Below are positions 50,301 through 62,759 of a DNA stretch of 64,000 nucleotides, one piece after another (position 1 is the stretch's first letter; each line of letters opens with the position of its first letter). The stretch spans positions 1-64,000 of the forward strand of contig VXAA01000852.1 of assembly GCA_013399115.1 (NCBI GenBank), written 5' to 3'. The notes beneath the pieces are model-generated. The model saw nothing but the letters and a program-made list of their open reading frames with translations, was not told the origin of the DNA and did not search any database. The stretch is from Anseranas semipalmata (Eukaryota; Chordata; Aves; Anseriformes; Anseranatidae). A program made the position numbers and the translations under genes.

Positions 50301-53300
50301 GCTTCGCTCAGCAGTAACTGCTTAGGTACGTGTAGGCTGACCTGTGGTATAAGCAGTATGCCATCTGCTGGGCTTTCATAACTGCATTTTTAGCTGATTT
50401 CCAGGTTCTGACTGAAGTATACAATTATGTTTAATCAAGTCTTGACACACACACCCGTTTAGTTATTCTATTATTAAATTATCTTTCAGTGTCATTAAAC
50501 AAAAATACATGGTAAATGGGGGCTACTCAGACCTTCATGGGATTTATTTGTACAAGTCTTTATTTTGCCTCGCTTTGTGTTTTTTATTTTATCTTGCCTT
50601 GCTTTGTTTCAAGTTTGTTTTATTATTTAATGCATTGCTTGATGACAACTTCAATTTCTTGAAAGGCCACTGAATGATGACCTGTATTTGCATGATACTA
50701 AAGATCATTTAAACATAGAGGAAAATACACCTTGTAGATTCCTTTTAATGGTATGTCACCAGAATTAAAAATTATCCAACCCCATGTATGTATACTATTT
50801 TACATATTTATAAAACTCGATATCTAAATGCTCTTTATATAGATGAGCAGGGCTTCATGTGTTACTCATCAGAAGTTATGGTAGCTGTAGAGTTTTACTA
50901 GAGTACTAGAATTTTTCTGCAATAATCTTATACTGACCTCTAGTGTCAACGTTTTTGGAGGCTGTCTTCTAGAAGTTTGAGCACTGGGTATAAATTGGAT
51001 CACTTACATTGAGGCTTTCATTTATTTGCTTTATGGTCTTGTGCATGTTTCCTGTGCCAGACTTTTAAGCACCTGATTTCACTGCAATTCGGTTGCTGAG
51101 ATTTCATGTTGTGTGAGATTGTCTTCCTGTGCCCTTCTAATTGTTTTCCCCTGCCCTTCTAAAACATTTGCCCTTCTAAAACAGCTGAAAAACTTACAAC
51201 ACACAGACCCTTTGTAAGGTGAAGCTTATACTATGACAGTATTTTGCTTAAGGATTTTAGGCAAGAATATAAAAATAACTCCACCACCACCAAAATAGAC
51301 CCTAACGACATACAGCCTAAATCCAAAAAGAGAGTTTTCAAGGGAGCTGTTACTTGACGTAAGTAAGGTGAACAGAATTAAGCAGCCTCTCAAATCTCAT
51401 ATTATAAATTTTGTGTAGGAGAGACAGTTATTTGCACTGAGATTTTCGTGTTTTCCTGTGAACATGTCTACCTCATTGCTCTGTGTAACATTGTGTAATT
51501 GCTTATGGTTTCTGTTGTGTTTATTTTGACTTCTGGATGCCCACTCTTGGTGCTGAAGTTGAAGCTGGCAGAGTGCAGTGTGGGGCTTGCCAGATGAGAC
51601 TGTGGGACCAGCCTTGTCCCTATGGAACTGCTTTTAATAGGTGTGAATTTGGAAAAGCCAGCAGAAGAAGGAATTCTTTATTAACTTGCCTTGTCAGTCT
51701 TTGAAGCACTTTAGTTAAATGGTGCCCTCTAGTGGTGGGAGATTGACAGCATCGTTAACAGTGGAATCCATGTGTTTTTATTTATCCATTTATTTATAAC
51801 CTTTCTTGGGATCACGTCTCCATATACCTCCACAGGCAGTTCAGTGCCTGCATCGCCACGTTATAATCGCATGAGGAACACATACATGTGTGAAATATGC
51901 TAGAAAAACTCACAGGCTGTGAGATGAGACTTTTTTTTCCCAACTTGGTCTGGAATTTTAAAACTTGGAAGATGTGAAATCAGTGTAAAACGCTGTATGC
52001 AAAGCACAACTGCCAGTGTGGCTGAGAGAATTTGTTTCCATCTCTTCAGGTTTGTATCCCAAGGCTAAACTTCATAGTGTCTGTTGCAGGACCATGTTGT
52101 TGCATTCCAGTCTGCAGTGATGTCTGTTAACTGTTCACACTGCCTTTTCCTGTCCTCGCTTAATATTTTTGTTGCTATTGCAGCCCCTTATCGAAGCCTC
52201 TGTTGTTCTCTTGAAGCCACTCTTTTTCCATCAGTTCTGTTTTTACTATACAGATAAAGGAAGTTCCAAAGCAAAGAAGACATGTGCTCCTTGTTTCTTA
52301 AGCAACTGTTTTTGCCACAGATGCTTTCTGCAGTAACTTAGAATGATATTAATACAGTCCTTTGAGAGATCACACCTTCACAGGAGTTCTAGGGTGAATA
52401 TCCTGCTTGGTAAAATGACCAACTCTTCAATATCAGTGACACAGAGTCTTGTAAACTGTGGATCCCAGCTGGCTGTCCAGTAAACCTGGATCCAGGAAAC
52501 CTCTTGTAGATGTGACACTTTTCTGTACCTTGACTCTCAGTGAGTGTGAGATTTCTGCAGCTCCTCCCTTTGTGAATGCTTGTCTAACTCTATAAGGTTT
52601 TTTTCCCTCTGTAATTCCTTTGATCCTTTCTCGTATGCTGTCACTTGGCATTGAGAACACTTGAACTGGTGCATTCTTTGAAGTCAGCATTCTCCAGTGG
52701 TGTTAATGCTATTCCTGTAGCCTCAAGCTTGAGGAACCATCCCTCTGGCCCGGATTTGCCATCTATGTCTGGTTTACTTACCAGCCATAGGGCCTCCTTC
52801 TGCCTTCCCTGCTGCTGCAGAGCCACAGTCTATGTTTTTTTGGGTAGCCCGGGATTTTTCTAAGTAAGAATTTGCTGATGAAATTTGCATATAAAGCACT
52901 TTGGAACTATTGTCAATCAGGGAACGTCTGGGGAGGTGAAACAGGGAGGAGTTGGGAAATGGTATGGTTAGTGTAATAGAAACAAGAAATTCAGTAGTGC
53001 TGAGGGTCACAGAACTGGAGAGTAAGAAGAGTTTTTGCTCTAAGCTCAGGTTTCATCAGATGGAAGTGAAAGAAAGATAACAATGAGGATATAATAGGCT
53101 TTAGGAAGGCTTTGTGCTTGTCTGTATGTTATGGTTTGGGGGGAAACGACGTCGTTGTTAAAGTGCATCCACAGAAGTGTTCCTGTTAAATATGGGAAAG
53201 TGTTAGTGCCAGTATGTGCTTGTGAGACCTGAAGTACTGGGGACGTTTCTCTCTGTCCCTGAGAGAAATGAATTCAAAGTGGTGCAGCTGGAGAAAAGCG

Positions 53301-53708
53301 TTGTTGTAGTAACTGAGGGAATAGAGAGTCTTGCAACTGGAGGCTGAAAGTGCTTGGCTTTAGACTGCAACAGTAGCAGAGTTGCCTTGTCTGCTTCTGC
53401 CTGTACTTTGTCAGCTTTATTCTGAAGATGCTACAACCAAATGCTTGTAAACTTCTGTAAAAATGGATCTGGGGGCGTGTTCCTATCAGCAGTTCAGTTA
53501 CCTTCTTGTAAAAGAGCTGATGGTCTTTCTTGACGTTGCAGTGTTTGAAATCATCCTTGCATACCTGGAGAAGAGAGACTGGAAGGAGGCCTTTTTCAGT
53601 GTCTTGCCACAGCGGAAAGGGGCTGTTCCTTTGGGAGAAGCCAATGATTCATCTAAACATGCTCTGTCTGAAAAAGAAGGTGAAGACAATGACTCCGACA
53701 GCAACTAG
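44333..53708 (+). CDS. TRMT10A: tRNA (guanine-N1)-methyltransferase 10A
   Basis: SPOUT-class enzyme that methylates N1 of G9 in certain tRNAs using S-adenosylmethionine. Coding exons: 44333-44553 (exon begins at 44252), 45548-45710, 46900-46971, 47424-47498, 48500-48649, 49804-49909, 53542-53708. They total 954 bases, 317 codons, in frame with GT-AG junctions. The N-terminus is acidic, then Lys/Arg-rich ([17 protein letters not shown] and [16 protein letters not shown]), as in Trm10 enzymes. The catalytic SPOUT core has [52 protein letters not shown] and [20 protein letters not shown], which form the cofactor-binding knot. The tail is acidic and ends sooner than human (339 aa). The start follows the human MSSE start; an in-frame ATG at 44279 could add 18 residues, and neither context is strong. 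Confidence 0.96.
47588..47614 (+). repeat. Long T homopolymer in TRMT10A intron
   Basis: About 26 consecutive T residues, read on the minus strand as a poly-A run. It may be the tail of a decayed retrocopy, but no recognisable body is attached. The ATTT tandem at 47711-47733 is nearby. Confidence 0.85.
51723..51735 (-). promoter_or_regulatory. Candidate CTCF-type site
   Basis: The minus strand reads CCACTAGAGGGCA, which fits the core vertebrate CTCF consensus CCASYAGRKGGCR at every position. It lies in the last TRMT10A intron. Weaker look-alikes are at 42503-42516 (plus-strand orientation CTGCCCCCTGCGTG) and 54766-54779. Occupancy cannot be judged from sequence. Confidence 0.4.
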
Positions 53709-53945
53709 CCTTCAGAATGAGAAGATGGGAAAGATGAGACATGTAGTTCATGGGACAACATGAAGTAGTTAAACTCTGAAGATCATCTGCTGCCCTTGTG
53801 ATACTGAATTGTCTCAATGCTCAGTAGTTCCATAGTAGTTCAGAGCTGTTCCTGGACAGAAAGGGTGAAGACAAATGCAGTTTTTACCCTGAAACTTCAG
53901 TATTAATAGCTTTAAAAAAAAATAAATGAATGGCAAATGCAGAAT
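53709..53945 (+). other. TRMT10A: TRMT10A 3' untranslated region
   Basis: Follows the TAG at 53706-53708. A canonical AATAAA at 53921-53926 lies about 210 bases after the stop and is the best polyadenylation signal. A second AATAAA at 54300-54305 would give a longer form. Confidence 0.75.
53921..53926 (+). terminator. TRMT10A: Polyadenylation signal AATAAA of TRMT10A
   Basis: First canonical hexamer after the stop codon, preceded by an A run and followed about 60-80 bases later by a T-rich element (53990-54008), the usual downstream signal. Confidence 0.65.
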
Positions 53946-56900
53946 TTATTTTGTTTCCCAAGGAAGCTATTTTACTTATTTTTGTTTTATGTTTTTTTTT
54001 TTTTTATACTTACAAAGTTGGGTGTATTACCCAAAAGAATAAGTAGTTGTTATTTTAATGTGTGCATTCTTTTCCGTTTCGGTTCTAAGGTTTCTTAAAA
54101 GCGGTGCATGACAAGTATTCCTGTTACCTCAAAACCTGTACCACTAGTGCCTGTTGCAAAGTGTGCATGAACATTAAAAAAAATAATTCCAATTTTCCTG
54201 AGCATCTTAACGGACAGTCACAAGCAACTGAGCTGCCTTTATCGGCTGAGCCGCTCTGATTTATACGCCTGCATTTAGTTAGTTGGGGTCAGAAGATGAA
54301 ATAAAAGGTGGGGGTTAAGCAAGTGGTTAATGCTTCAGTTTGAGTGGGATGGGTGTCTGCACAAGGGCAAATCGCATGCCTTGGTTGGACACGGTGCATG
54401 ATGAGTTGAGGTGACACAATCACTTTTGATGATTTGTTGATCATCTTAGCAAAATTTAACCTGCAGTCTTAGAATAATACCAGGAGTCAGGAACTCTTAG
54501 TTACAAGTCTTACCTTTCAGTTTTAGTATACCTGTTTTATCCCATGTTCATGTATTAACTGCAGTGTCTGTCAAATATTTTTTCTTTTAAAAAAAAATCA
54601 TAGTTTCAGTCTTAGCTGGAAGCTGTAATCCAGCTTATTTCTAACTGACTTAAGTGCTTCTGCAAAGTACTGAAATGGACATCTTGGAGGTGTGGCTTCA
54701 CTTCTCAGGCTCACCTGTGAGCCTGCCTCATGCCCTTCTTCTGCAGGGCTAGCCAGGTGGCTGCAGGGGGCGTGCTGGATTGTGAGCAAGTGCAGCTTTC
54801 ACCTAGCTTGGCTGAGGAGCTCACAAATGTCATAACTGTCTCTGCTGAGCTGGAATCAGAGGGGTGATACAAATATGACTTAGTTTGTATCCATTTTTAT
54901 CCCTTCCTCTGTTATTACTGCTCTCAAATTGAGAGTAGAAGTGGGATCCCTGCAGTGTCCCTATGGTCTGTAACGGGTTGGCGTCAAAACTGGTCGTGAC
55001 TTTTTATACTTGGTGTACTTCTCCCAGTACTTTCTAAATAACCGTAGGAAAGTTTCTTCTGTTAAAAGCATGGATTGTAGTCTTTTCTTCAAATAGTTTG
55101 TTTTGGTTTTGTTTTTTTTGCTTGCTTGCTTGTTTGTTTGTTTCGTTAGGCTATAAAAAATGTGATTTCTTTTGTTCTAGAAACTAGAACAGCTTTTTCA
55201 TAAAAGCACTTCTGGTTTTATTTCTGTAACAAAAAGTGCAGTGTAAGTATACCCACCATGTATTACACTGATTCTTTGACATAAATGTGTAAAGCAGTGA
55301 ATTACAAGGCAGTACATCTTTACAGCTGAGGTACTGCATGTTAATGTACATAGCACCGATTAAACCTGATGTAAGACTCTTCAGTCTCTCGAAAGTTTTC
55401 TTAGGACGATTTCATATGCGTGCCTCATTTAGTAGACAAAGTGGGGACTTTGGAGACATTCTGAAAGAGTCCTGAGGCATTTTATGGAATTGTTCAACTG
55501 GCAAAGCATTTTTGTTCTGTGAAGGAATTATGTTGCAGCTTAAAACACAGCCTGTCTTGCATATGCAGCAGTGAAATTAGATAAACGTACATGCATGCAC
55601 GTGCACGTATTTTTAAATCAAGCTGTTGTCAATTTGAAGCTTATCTATCTATGGACAAATTTGGAATGTATTCCTGTCTTTGCTTTAATCTACAGGAGGT
55701 ATGAATGATTGCAAGATTGAGTGATGACTACCTGAGGTGTTACCAGGGATTTGGAGTGAATAAGTACCTGCAACTTAGAGGCCCAGTATCACAGTTAATG
55801 CAGCAGAGAGCTGCATGGCTGTCTGCAGGTACCATAGCCTCTGGTACCTATGAGCAAAGAAGGCACCCACCAAAGTTCCCACCAAGTTCTGAAATCAGTA
55901 GGATTTACATGATGTTATAAGGCAAGATAGCACTGGCTGGGAGTCTCTCTTCGTTCCCACTTTCTGTCTTCTGACACATTTAACTTCAAATTAAGAAAAG
56001 AAAAAGATGGTCTGACATGCTGCTATGGGAAGGCTCCTAGCGTTACTCCACAATATCACAGCAGCTAGGTGACTAGTCATTGCCTGGTCATGCACACTGC
56101 TTGTCTAAATCACCCGGTCTTCATATCCTTGCTGGTGCCTTAGCCAGTAATTTCCATGGGTGCTGTTTTTTTCTCTGTTCATGCTAACCTAATCAGTCAT
56201 ACTAGTCTGAAGCCTTGTCATGAGCTGCCTCTAGAGGACGTTATCCTCAGGGTGTGTTAACTGGTGAGATGGAGCAGTAACTGAGAGTAGCCTGGTGTTT
56301 GATGGGCACAGCCCTCTGACTAATGCTGCCATCCTCAGCCTTCCCATCTCCTGCAGTTTTGCAGCCATCTAGAAAAGGCATGTTCTCTGTGGACCTGGAT
56401 GTATCCTGGTGAGACTTCTAGCTATTTTCTGTATGTGTTAGATACTTGGCTGTTCGCTGGTGGAATCGCCAGCACTAGGCATGATTGTACTACAGTAAAG
56501 TAGTGATTTGCTTTCAGGCTGCAGGCTGGAGCTGTGCAGGAGTCCTCAGGGAGAAGTGACAGTTCAAGAAGTGCAGGATGGTAGGACGGCCATTTGTTGA
56601 CATCCCTGGGAAAAGCATCCTGAGTGAGTAATCTTGGTCTTGTGCTGTATTTCGCTCTGATGCATGTGCTGTGTCCTTTCTCTTTCCTTTTTCCCCCTGA
56701 ATGTCTCTGGCTGCCCCTGTGAAGAAGAGCATGGACTTCCCCCAGGTAGTACCTCCTACCTCTGCAGCAGTGGGCAGAAAACAATCAAGTGACCAAAAAT
56801 CTGTATCATGGGATTTGTGAGAAATCATAGGGTCTGAGTGTGTTGTCCAAGCTGTTTGAATTGTAGTGTGGGGCCTCTAGGCATCCTGCAGTATGCCATG

Positions 56901-59900
56901 GCATGCATCTGACAGTTGTGCAGCAGAGAATCATGACAGCACAGTTACTCACGGTGAAGGCCGGGCACATCAGCTGCAGGAAGCTGCCTAAACAGAGCAG
57001 TGATCCATCCAGCTGTTAATTGGGAAACTGCTGCTGGTGTCCCAGGTCAGAGGGAAGTAAAGCCCCAGTAAGAGACAGGTACTAGGTCTGAGCTGAATGC
57101 CCTGAATGGTGAGTGCCGTGAGCTATTTGTTCAGTATTTGGCTGCTTAACGGAGCAGAAATCAAGTACAGTTGTACAGAATAATGTTTTCAGTAGCTAAG
57201 GCCCTGAAATAATCACAGCTTTGCGTTAGCTTATATTTGTAGTTACATTTACCTTGCAGTTGCTGGAAAGCAGAGACCATATATGACATGCATCGGTGCC
57301 CTCTGCTGTCTTACAATGTATCTCGTGTTCCACTTTTCAGTATTTTTAATCTATTTTTATCTTGATGCAGAGAATACCCATTATCTTTATTTTCCTGTAG
57401 TTTAACATATAACTGGTGGGGGTAGGGCTGGGGAAGACAAAATCAACCCTGATTAAATTGTGCAGTCCGGGTGTACAACATGGTGTTTTGATTTTTTACT
57501 TTCAAGGATGCTGTTAGTCTGTTTCTCCTGGCTTCCTTTTTTGTCAGATAAGACTAAAATGTTTCTTACTTATCTACAGTGAATAAATTATATTGTAGAG
57601 CTGACAATACTCAAATGCATTAGAATACTAAGGCATTTTATCCTTTTTCTGATCTGCTTACTGAAATTGTTTTAAATCTCTGTACAGCCACCTGAGCTCA
57701 GCTTTTCTTTTTCTCCTGAAAGCTCTGGAAACTTGTCCATGTTTATTTATCATGCTAATGTGTATAACTCATTTCTCTTTTTACTGCACATTGCAGAGAT
57801 TTTATATATTTTTTGAATGGGCCAGGTCTTCATGACAGAGTAACCACTCTGAAAAGGGATAGAAATAAATACTTGCAGAGGAAGATTGGTCTGCAACCTG
57901 AGCACTTCATGAAGCATTTCGAAATACTTGACATTGATGCATGACTGTTTAAATTAGTGTCCTATCCGAACCTTCTCAGTAACAGCAGACAGTTCCAAAA
58001 GACTGCAGGCTCCCAGCTGTTGGTGGTAGGGACAAGTGATAGCTCAGAAGATGAGGCATGTAATTATATTACAGGATAAAAAAATGCAGCTGCCTTGCCA
58101 GAATTGTCACACAAGGATCTCCATCCTTGCCGCACCCTGGTGTGTTTGAAAGAATCTGCTTCAGCTTCTCCTATTAAAGAATCCAGGTCACTGATAAAGC
58201 AGGCAGGTGGGATCAGGGAAGGAGTCAGAGGACATGTGCACAACTTGACTGGGCAACATTTGTATAAGGCAGTAGCCTGTTGATCTGGTCTGAATTTTGC
58301 CATTCCCTATCTTCCCAACATAAGCGACTTTTATTCTGATCTTGAGATTCACGCATCGAATATAACCTTGTTCTTCCTCTACTAGGATGGGTGAAGCACC
58401 CTTGAGGGAGATCTGTTTCCAAACATCTAGCAAAAGCAGTAATAGATGCTTTGGAAAGGAAATGACCGAGAAGATGCAATGATTGTAACTAATCTTGCAA
58501 ACTATCCCACTTCTGGCTCTAACGTGTTTGCTCAGTAGCCTGTCAGCTTCATGGAGGAAACGTAACTGTGCTATTGAAAGGCTATGTTAACATGGTTGCT
58601 TTCATTCTGATTCTGTTCAGTAACGGGTCTCCGAGGCCTCTGAGATGTAATTATGGTTTTTAGGTTCAACTAACGCAACATGATGCTAAGAGACAGCTGA
58701 TAAGAAACACTCAGGACAGACGTTTATGTAGAATTAAGGCAGTATAAATATGGCCCAGAAGTACACATGCAGTTATTACCGCAGCTCAGTGTATGGTCTC
58801 TCAGCCCTGCTGTTCGGTTTTGCTGCTGTTTGGTTTCCAGCTCATTTTGTAGTGTTTATGCCTAAGACACAAGGGAAGTTTCAAAGCGCTGTGGAAGTGA
58901 AGGGGGTGCATCTTGTAGCGATATGTTTGCCAGCTCCACTCCCATTTGAAGCTCTGCTTCCATTTACCATGGCCTACAGGCTGATACACTTGCACAGCTG
59001 CAGAGAAATTACGTATCCCAGAAACTGATACCCATTTAAATCATCTTGTACAAATGAGTTTCTGCATTTGTGGTGTGAGCTGGCAAGTGTACCTGAGCAA
59101 TGACCGCGCTGTGCGAGTGGCTTTCCGCTGGCCACTCACAAATACTCTGCTCATTAATCTGCAGTGCGGGTTAGTTCACACGCGCCAGCCTGCCCCAGGC
59201 AGTGCTCTAACGTGGCTGGGCACGCGCAGCGGGTGTTTGATGGGCTGAGAAAAAGCAGAGCTGAGACTGTCACCCAGGTCTTTGCACACTCCTGTCCTGC
59301 GGAGGGAAGTGGGAACGGAGGTGGTAGCTGTTATGGCAGTAGAAATGATTTGAAGTGATGGCAGGGGCTGTTGGAAGAGCGTGCTGAGCTCTGCTCTGCT
59401 AAGCTCCTTTTTCCTTAACATCGTGCTCACAAAATTTCTCTCCTTCCCCCTCAGGCAGCCAGATGTTTTGAATGAGCTTGTTTCACTGAATAATCTTTGA
59501 AAAATAAATAGAAGTATGGTTTATCTATCAGCTTGCTTTGGTTTTGTGAGAATGAATTGACAGAGGCATGTTTAGAGCAGATAAAATCCAATTCTTCTGC
59601 TTTCGCAGTTCACCTACAAGACCTGAGATACTTTTCTCCCATTATTGGCCTGTATTTCAATGGCTTAGCGTTTGCATGGTGGTTTTAGTGTTTGTTTGTT
59701 TTCCTCCCACATACCGTGGATGCTAAAATTTGTGATGCTTCTCTGCTAATAATGGGAGATATGGAAGCAAATAACGGCTTGCTGTGAGGCAGACATCTGC
59801 AGTCACTCTGTGGGACAGATTTTGAAAATCCAGGGTCTTTTTTTTTTTTTTTTTCAGTGCCTGGGGCTTGACATGCATCTCTCCACATTATTTGTGTGCC

Positions 59901-61691
59901 CCTCTCCTTTCCCCAGTATGTCTGTGTAGAGACAAGTCTGCACACAAGCTCTTTGTGCAGGCCTGGCTGAGTCATGCAAAAAGATGAATCTGATGCCAAA
60001 AGTGTTCTTTCTGTCTTTTTTTTTAATTTCGCTCACTTCTCATGTACCTATCAACCAAACCATGCTGCAATCATTTGAGGACCAGATATAATGAGCAGAA
60101 AATTATTTTAGAAGGCAGTCTGAACAGATAATCTTTACATGTCTTATAATCTTTATATCTGTACGTGTTAAGAGTACGCATTTCTGTATGTGAAGGTGAC
60201 TCGCAGCTGCTTTAGTGGCTATGAAGAGGTTGGACTCCCCCGGGAGGGAGGTATCTGCTGTTTGGGGGTGTATGAAGGCAGGCCCCTCTCACGTTTCCAT
60301 TTCCAGCGCTCTGTCGGCCATGGTTCTTCCCTGGGGACAATGTGTCTGCATGTGGTGGACCTCTATTTCTCAGCCTTGAGAACAAAATACATTCTTTATC
60401 CCTTTCTGAAAAAGATTTTGAAAAAAAAAAAAAAAAAAGCTGTATATTACCAGGCTAGGCTTTGGATTTTAGTAGACTGATTTGGTTTTGTTCCATACGC
60501 AGCTAAGAATATAGAATCCCATTCACTCTTGAGCAAGGCAGCCTCCCCTGGACACTGCTTTAAAAAGGAGAAATTGTTGCTTTGGAGATTTTTTCATTTG
60601 TCCTTCTTGTTCTTATACAAGATCACACTCCCCCACTCTTTCAGTAGGGTTACGAACAGTAATAAATGCTGGTAGCGTTAGAGCTGCTGTGAATAGCTTT
60701 GCTAAAATGATGACATACTCTGTGACTGACTTTTGTTGTCTCTTTGTGTTTCAGAAGGGACGCAAAGAGGTGACAATAGCATCTGTTGTGAGTGCCAATA
60801 TTGTTTGTTTGCCCTGGATGGCTAGAGGATGCAAAAGGGGGCTTTGGTAGCTGAAAAACTCTGAGAAAACATGATTAGGCCTGCAAAGAATGAGGGAGAT
60901 ATGTTAGATGATGGCGAATCCCAGAGTTTGTTAGCAGAAGGAGTTTCAGCCTGTGTATACCTTACAGCAGGAAATTTTAGTGAAGTAAGAGATGAAACCA
61001 GTATCTCCTGTTGCTATGTTTCTTCCAGCAACAGGCAGATGCTGTTGTTCACGTCCCTCATCTTGCTGTATTTATGAGTTGCGCCAGTTAGAAGATTTAC
61101 ATGAGTGTTGTACCAGGAGAAACCAACTGAGTGGCTGCAGGAATAGAGGGTCTCAAGTATCTAGCTCTCAGAGACCTTAAATTCAGTTTTTAAATTTAAT
61201 TTCTGATATTGTCACTGAATTTGAGTCCTGCTGCAAAGACAAAAGTTAGAGCTGCTGAACATTCACAGTCCCTGTGCTGTTCAGTAGCATCCTAGACACA
61301 CGGTGTCTTAACATTTATAATTTCTCTTACTTACCATGTTTCATGTTTTGATTTGCTTCCGATTCTTTACTTGAAGGCCTGAATGAAAAAGGAGGAAAGT
61401 CAAACTTCATGAGTAGTATAAACTGTGCACGGCAGGAGGTTTTATTTTAAAGGGGTTTCAAGTGCTCCTAAAGCTATGTTCTGTTCCCGTAATAACAAAA
61501 TTTGTATCAAAGCGTGTGGGGTTGTTTGTAGTTAGGAGTGTTTTTGATTCAAGTTCTGCATGATAAAGCTTGAATCACAAAGTTGCTTTTTTTTTTTTTT
61601 TCTAATAGGATTCACAGGTGAAGAAATCAAAACTTTCTGGTTATGAGGTTTAGCCCATCTCTAATCCCGGCAGCATCACTACCGATTTTAC
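53946..61691. other. Region between TRMT10A and the identified C4orf17 exons
   Basis: 7.7 kb with no proven exon. Part of it should be the 3' portion of C4orf17 (remaining exon or exons, minus strand), but I could not find a segment matching the human C-terminus. Contains gctt/gttt tandem units at 55121-55144, T runs at 59838-59856 and 61588-61603, and an A run at 60420-60437. Confidence 0.65.
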
Positions 61692-62759
61692 CTGCTCCTC
61701 ATTTCCCCTTCTGGACCTCCCCGAGGAGGGGGGTGAGGCTTTAGCAGACCGTGGATATTCATGTTCTCTGCTGCGCCTTCCTTCATTGCATGTGGCTGAT
61801 TATTCAGCAGGTCTTTGTCAGCCAGTTCTGAGTAAATCAGGTTGGACATGAAGTCTTTCTCTGAAATTTGAAGGCAGCAGAAATTTTATTTACGTTCCAC
61901 CTGCTGATCTGTATGTTTAGAGGTAAATTCAGGAGTTCCCTTACCTGAGCCACAGCCTGGGATTTTTGAAGGGCTTAAGGACATGAGAGCCATGTTTTGT
62001 TTGCTTTCTGCCTTCCCCCAGCCCACAGCAGCCCGGAGCGCCACTGGGAGAGCATTTTCCTACCCTGCACCAAATCTGAGTGTGCTGAGGTCTGAGTGAC
62101 TAATTTCTGTTCAGAACAGCCACACCTGGGCCAAGCACACCTCACTGGGTCCTAGTCCTTCCAGCTGAGCTCCGTGAGAATGTCAGGGGTTCATGCAAAT
62201 ACACGAGAAAGCATTCCTCTCAAAAGTGGATGCATATGCATATGTTTGTTACCTTTTATGCTTGCACTCAAGAGCCATTTTTGGATCTCTGTAAGCGAAT
62301 CTGTCTGTAAAACTTTGCTCAGTTTTTCCAGCACCTGGAAGATGTACAGGATAGTTAGCATGAAAGAGAAGAAGCTGAATGACAACATAGTTTTTATGTG
62401 TTTTAGTTTAGCTCTATCTGTATGAGCATGCAGAGTTTTACAGCTGCCTAACAGAGTAATTGCTAAATACAAAATTAAGCCAGTAGAATCCACACTGGGG
62501 AAAATAAGTCCATCAAATAATGTCTCATGCTATCCTCAAGAGAAATAAAAATGTGTAACATCATGGGGAGCCGTGTACCACAGCACTCATGTCTTACCTT
62601 TATTTCCTGATCTAGGTAGCTTGGGACAAAATTCGCATTCTCCTGGACGTAAGGACCGTGACTCAAGTTGACAAATGGCGAGGAAGGCTGGGTGAGAGAC
62701 TCGTGGACTCCCTGCACAGCTGCAGCTTGTGCGGAGGTTTGGGGTCGTTTTTTCAAAAG
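61692..62759 (-). CDS. C4orf17: C4orf17 ortholog, three internal exons (partial)
   Basis: Three minus-strand exons in transcript order: 62598-62759, 62253-62334, 61692-61860. They join in frame (54 codons, 27 codons plus 1 base, then 169 bases). Exon 1 of this set ends FVPSYLDQEIK (human IPNYLDQEIK). The next reads VLEKLSKVLQTDSLTEIQKW (human ILAKLCSILHTDSLAEVLQW). The third begins KDFMSNLIYSELADKDLL (human KEWVSALIHSELAEINLL), followed by a divergent Pro-rich stretch. Donors are GTAAGA, GTAACA and GTAAAA. The acceptor at 62760 is the least certain boundary. Upstream exons, including the start, should lie beyond the right edge, and the 3' exon was not located. Strand and position agree with human synteny. 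No function is known for this protein. Confidence 0.85.

Noticed and set aside
59176..59301. Second candidate for a C4orf17 3' exon (acceptor CCCTCCGCAG, about 40 open codons to TGA)
   Set aside because: Good acceptor and phase, but no residue similarity to known C4orf17 and no way to choose between it and the 61.1-kb candidate.
61014..61134. Possible terminal C4orf17 exon on the minus strand (acceptor TTCCTGCAG at 61135, right phase, 40 codons to TAG)
   Set aside because: The phase fits, but the encoded residues show no likeness to the human C-terminus, and a 40-codon open stretch occurs by chance fairly often.
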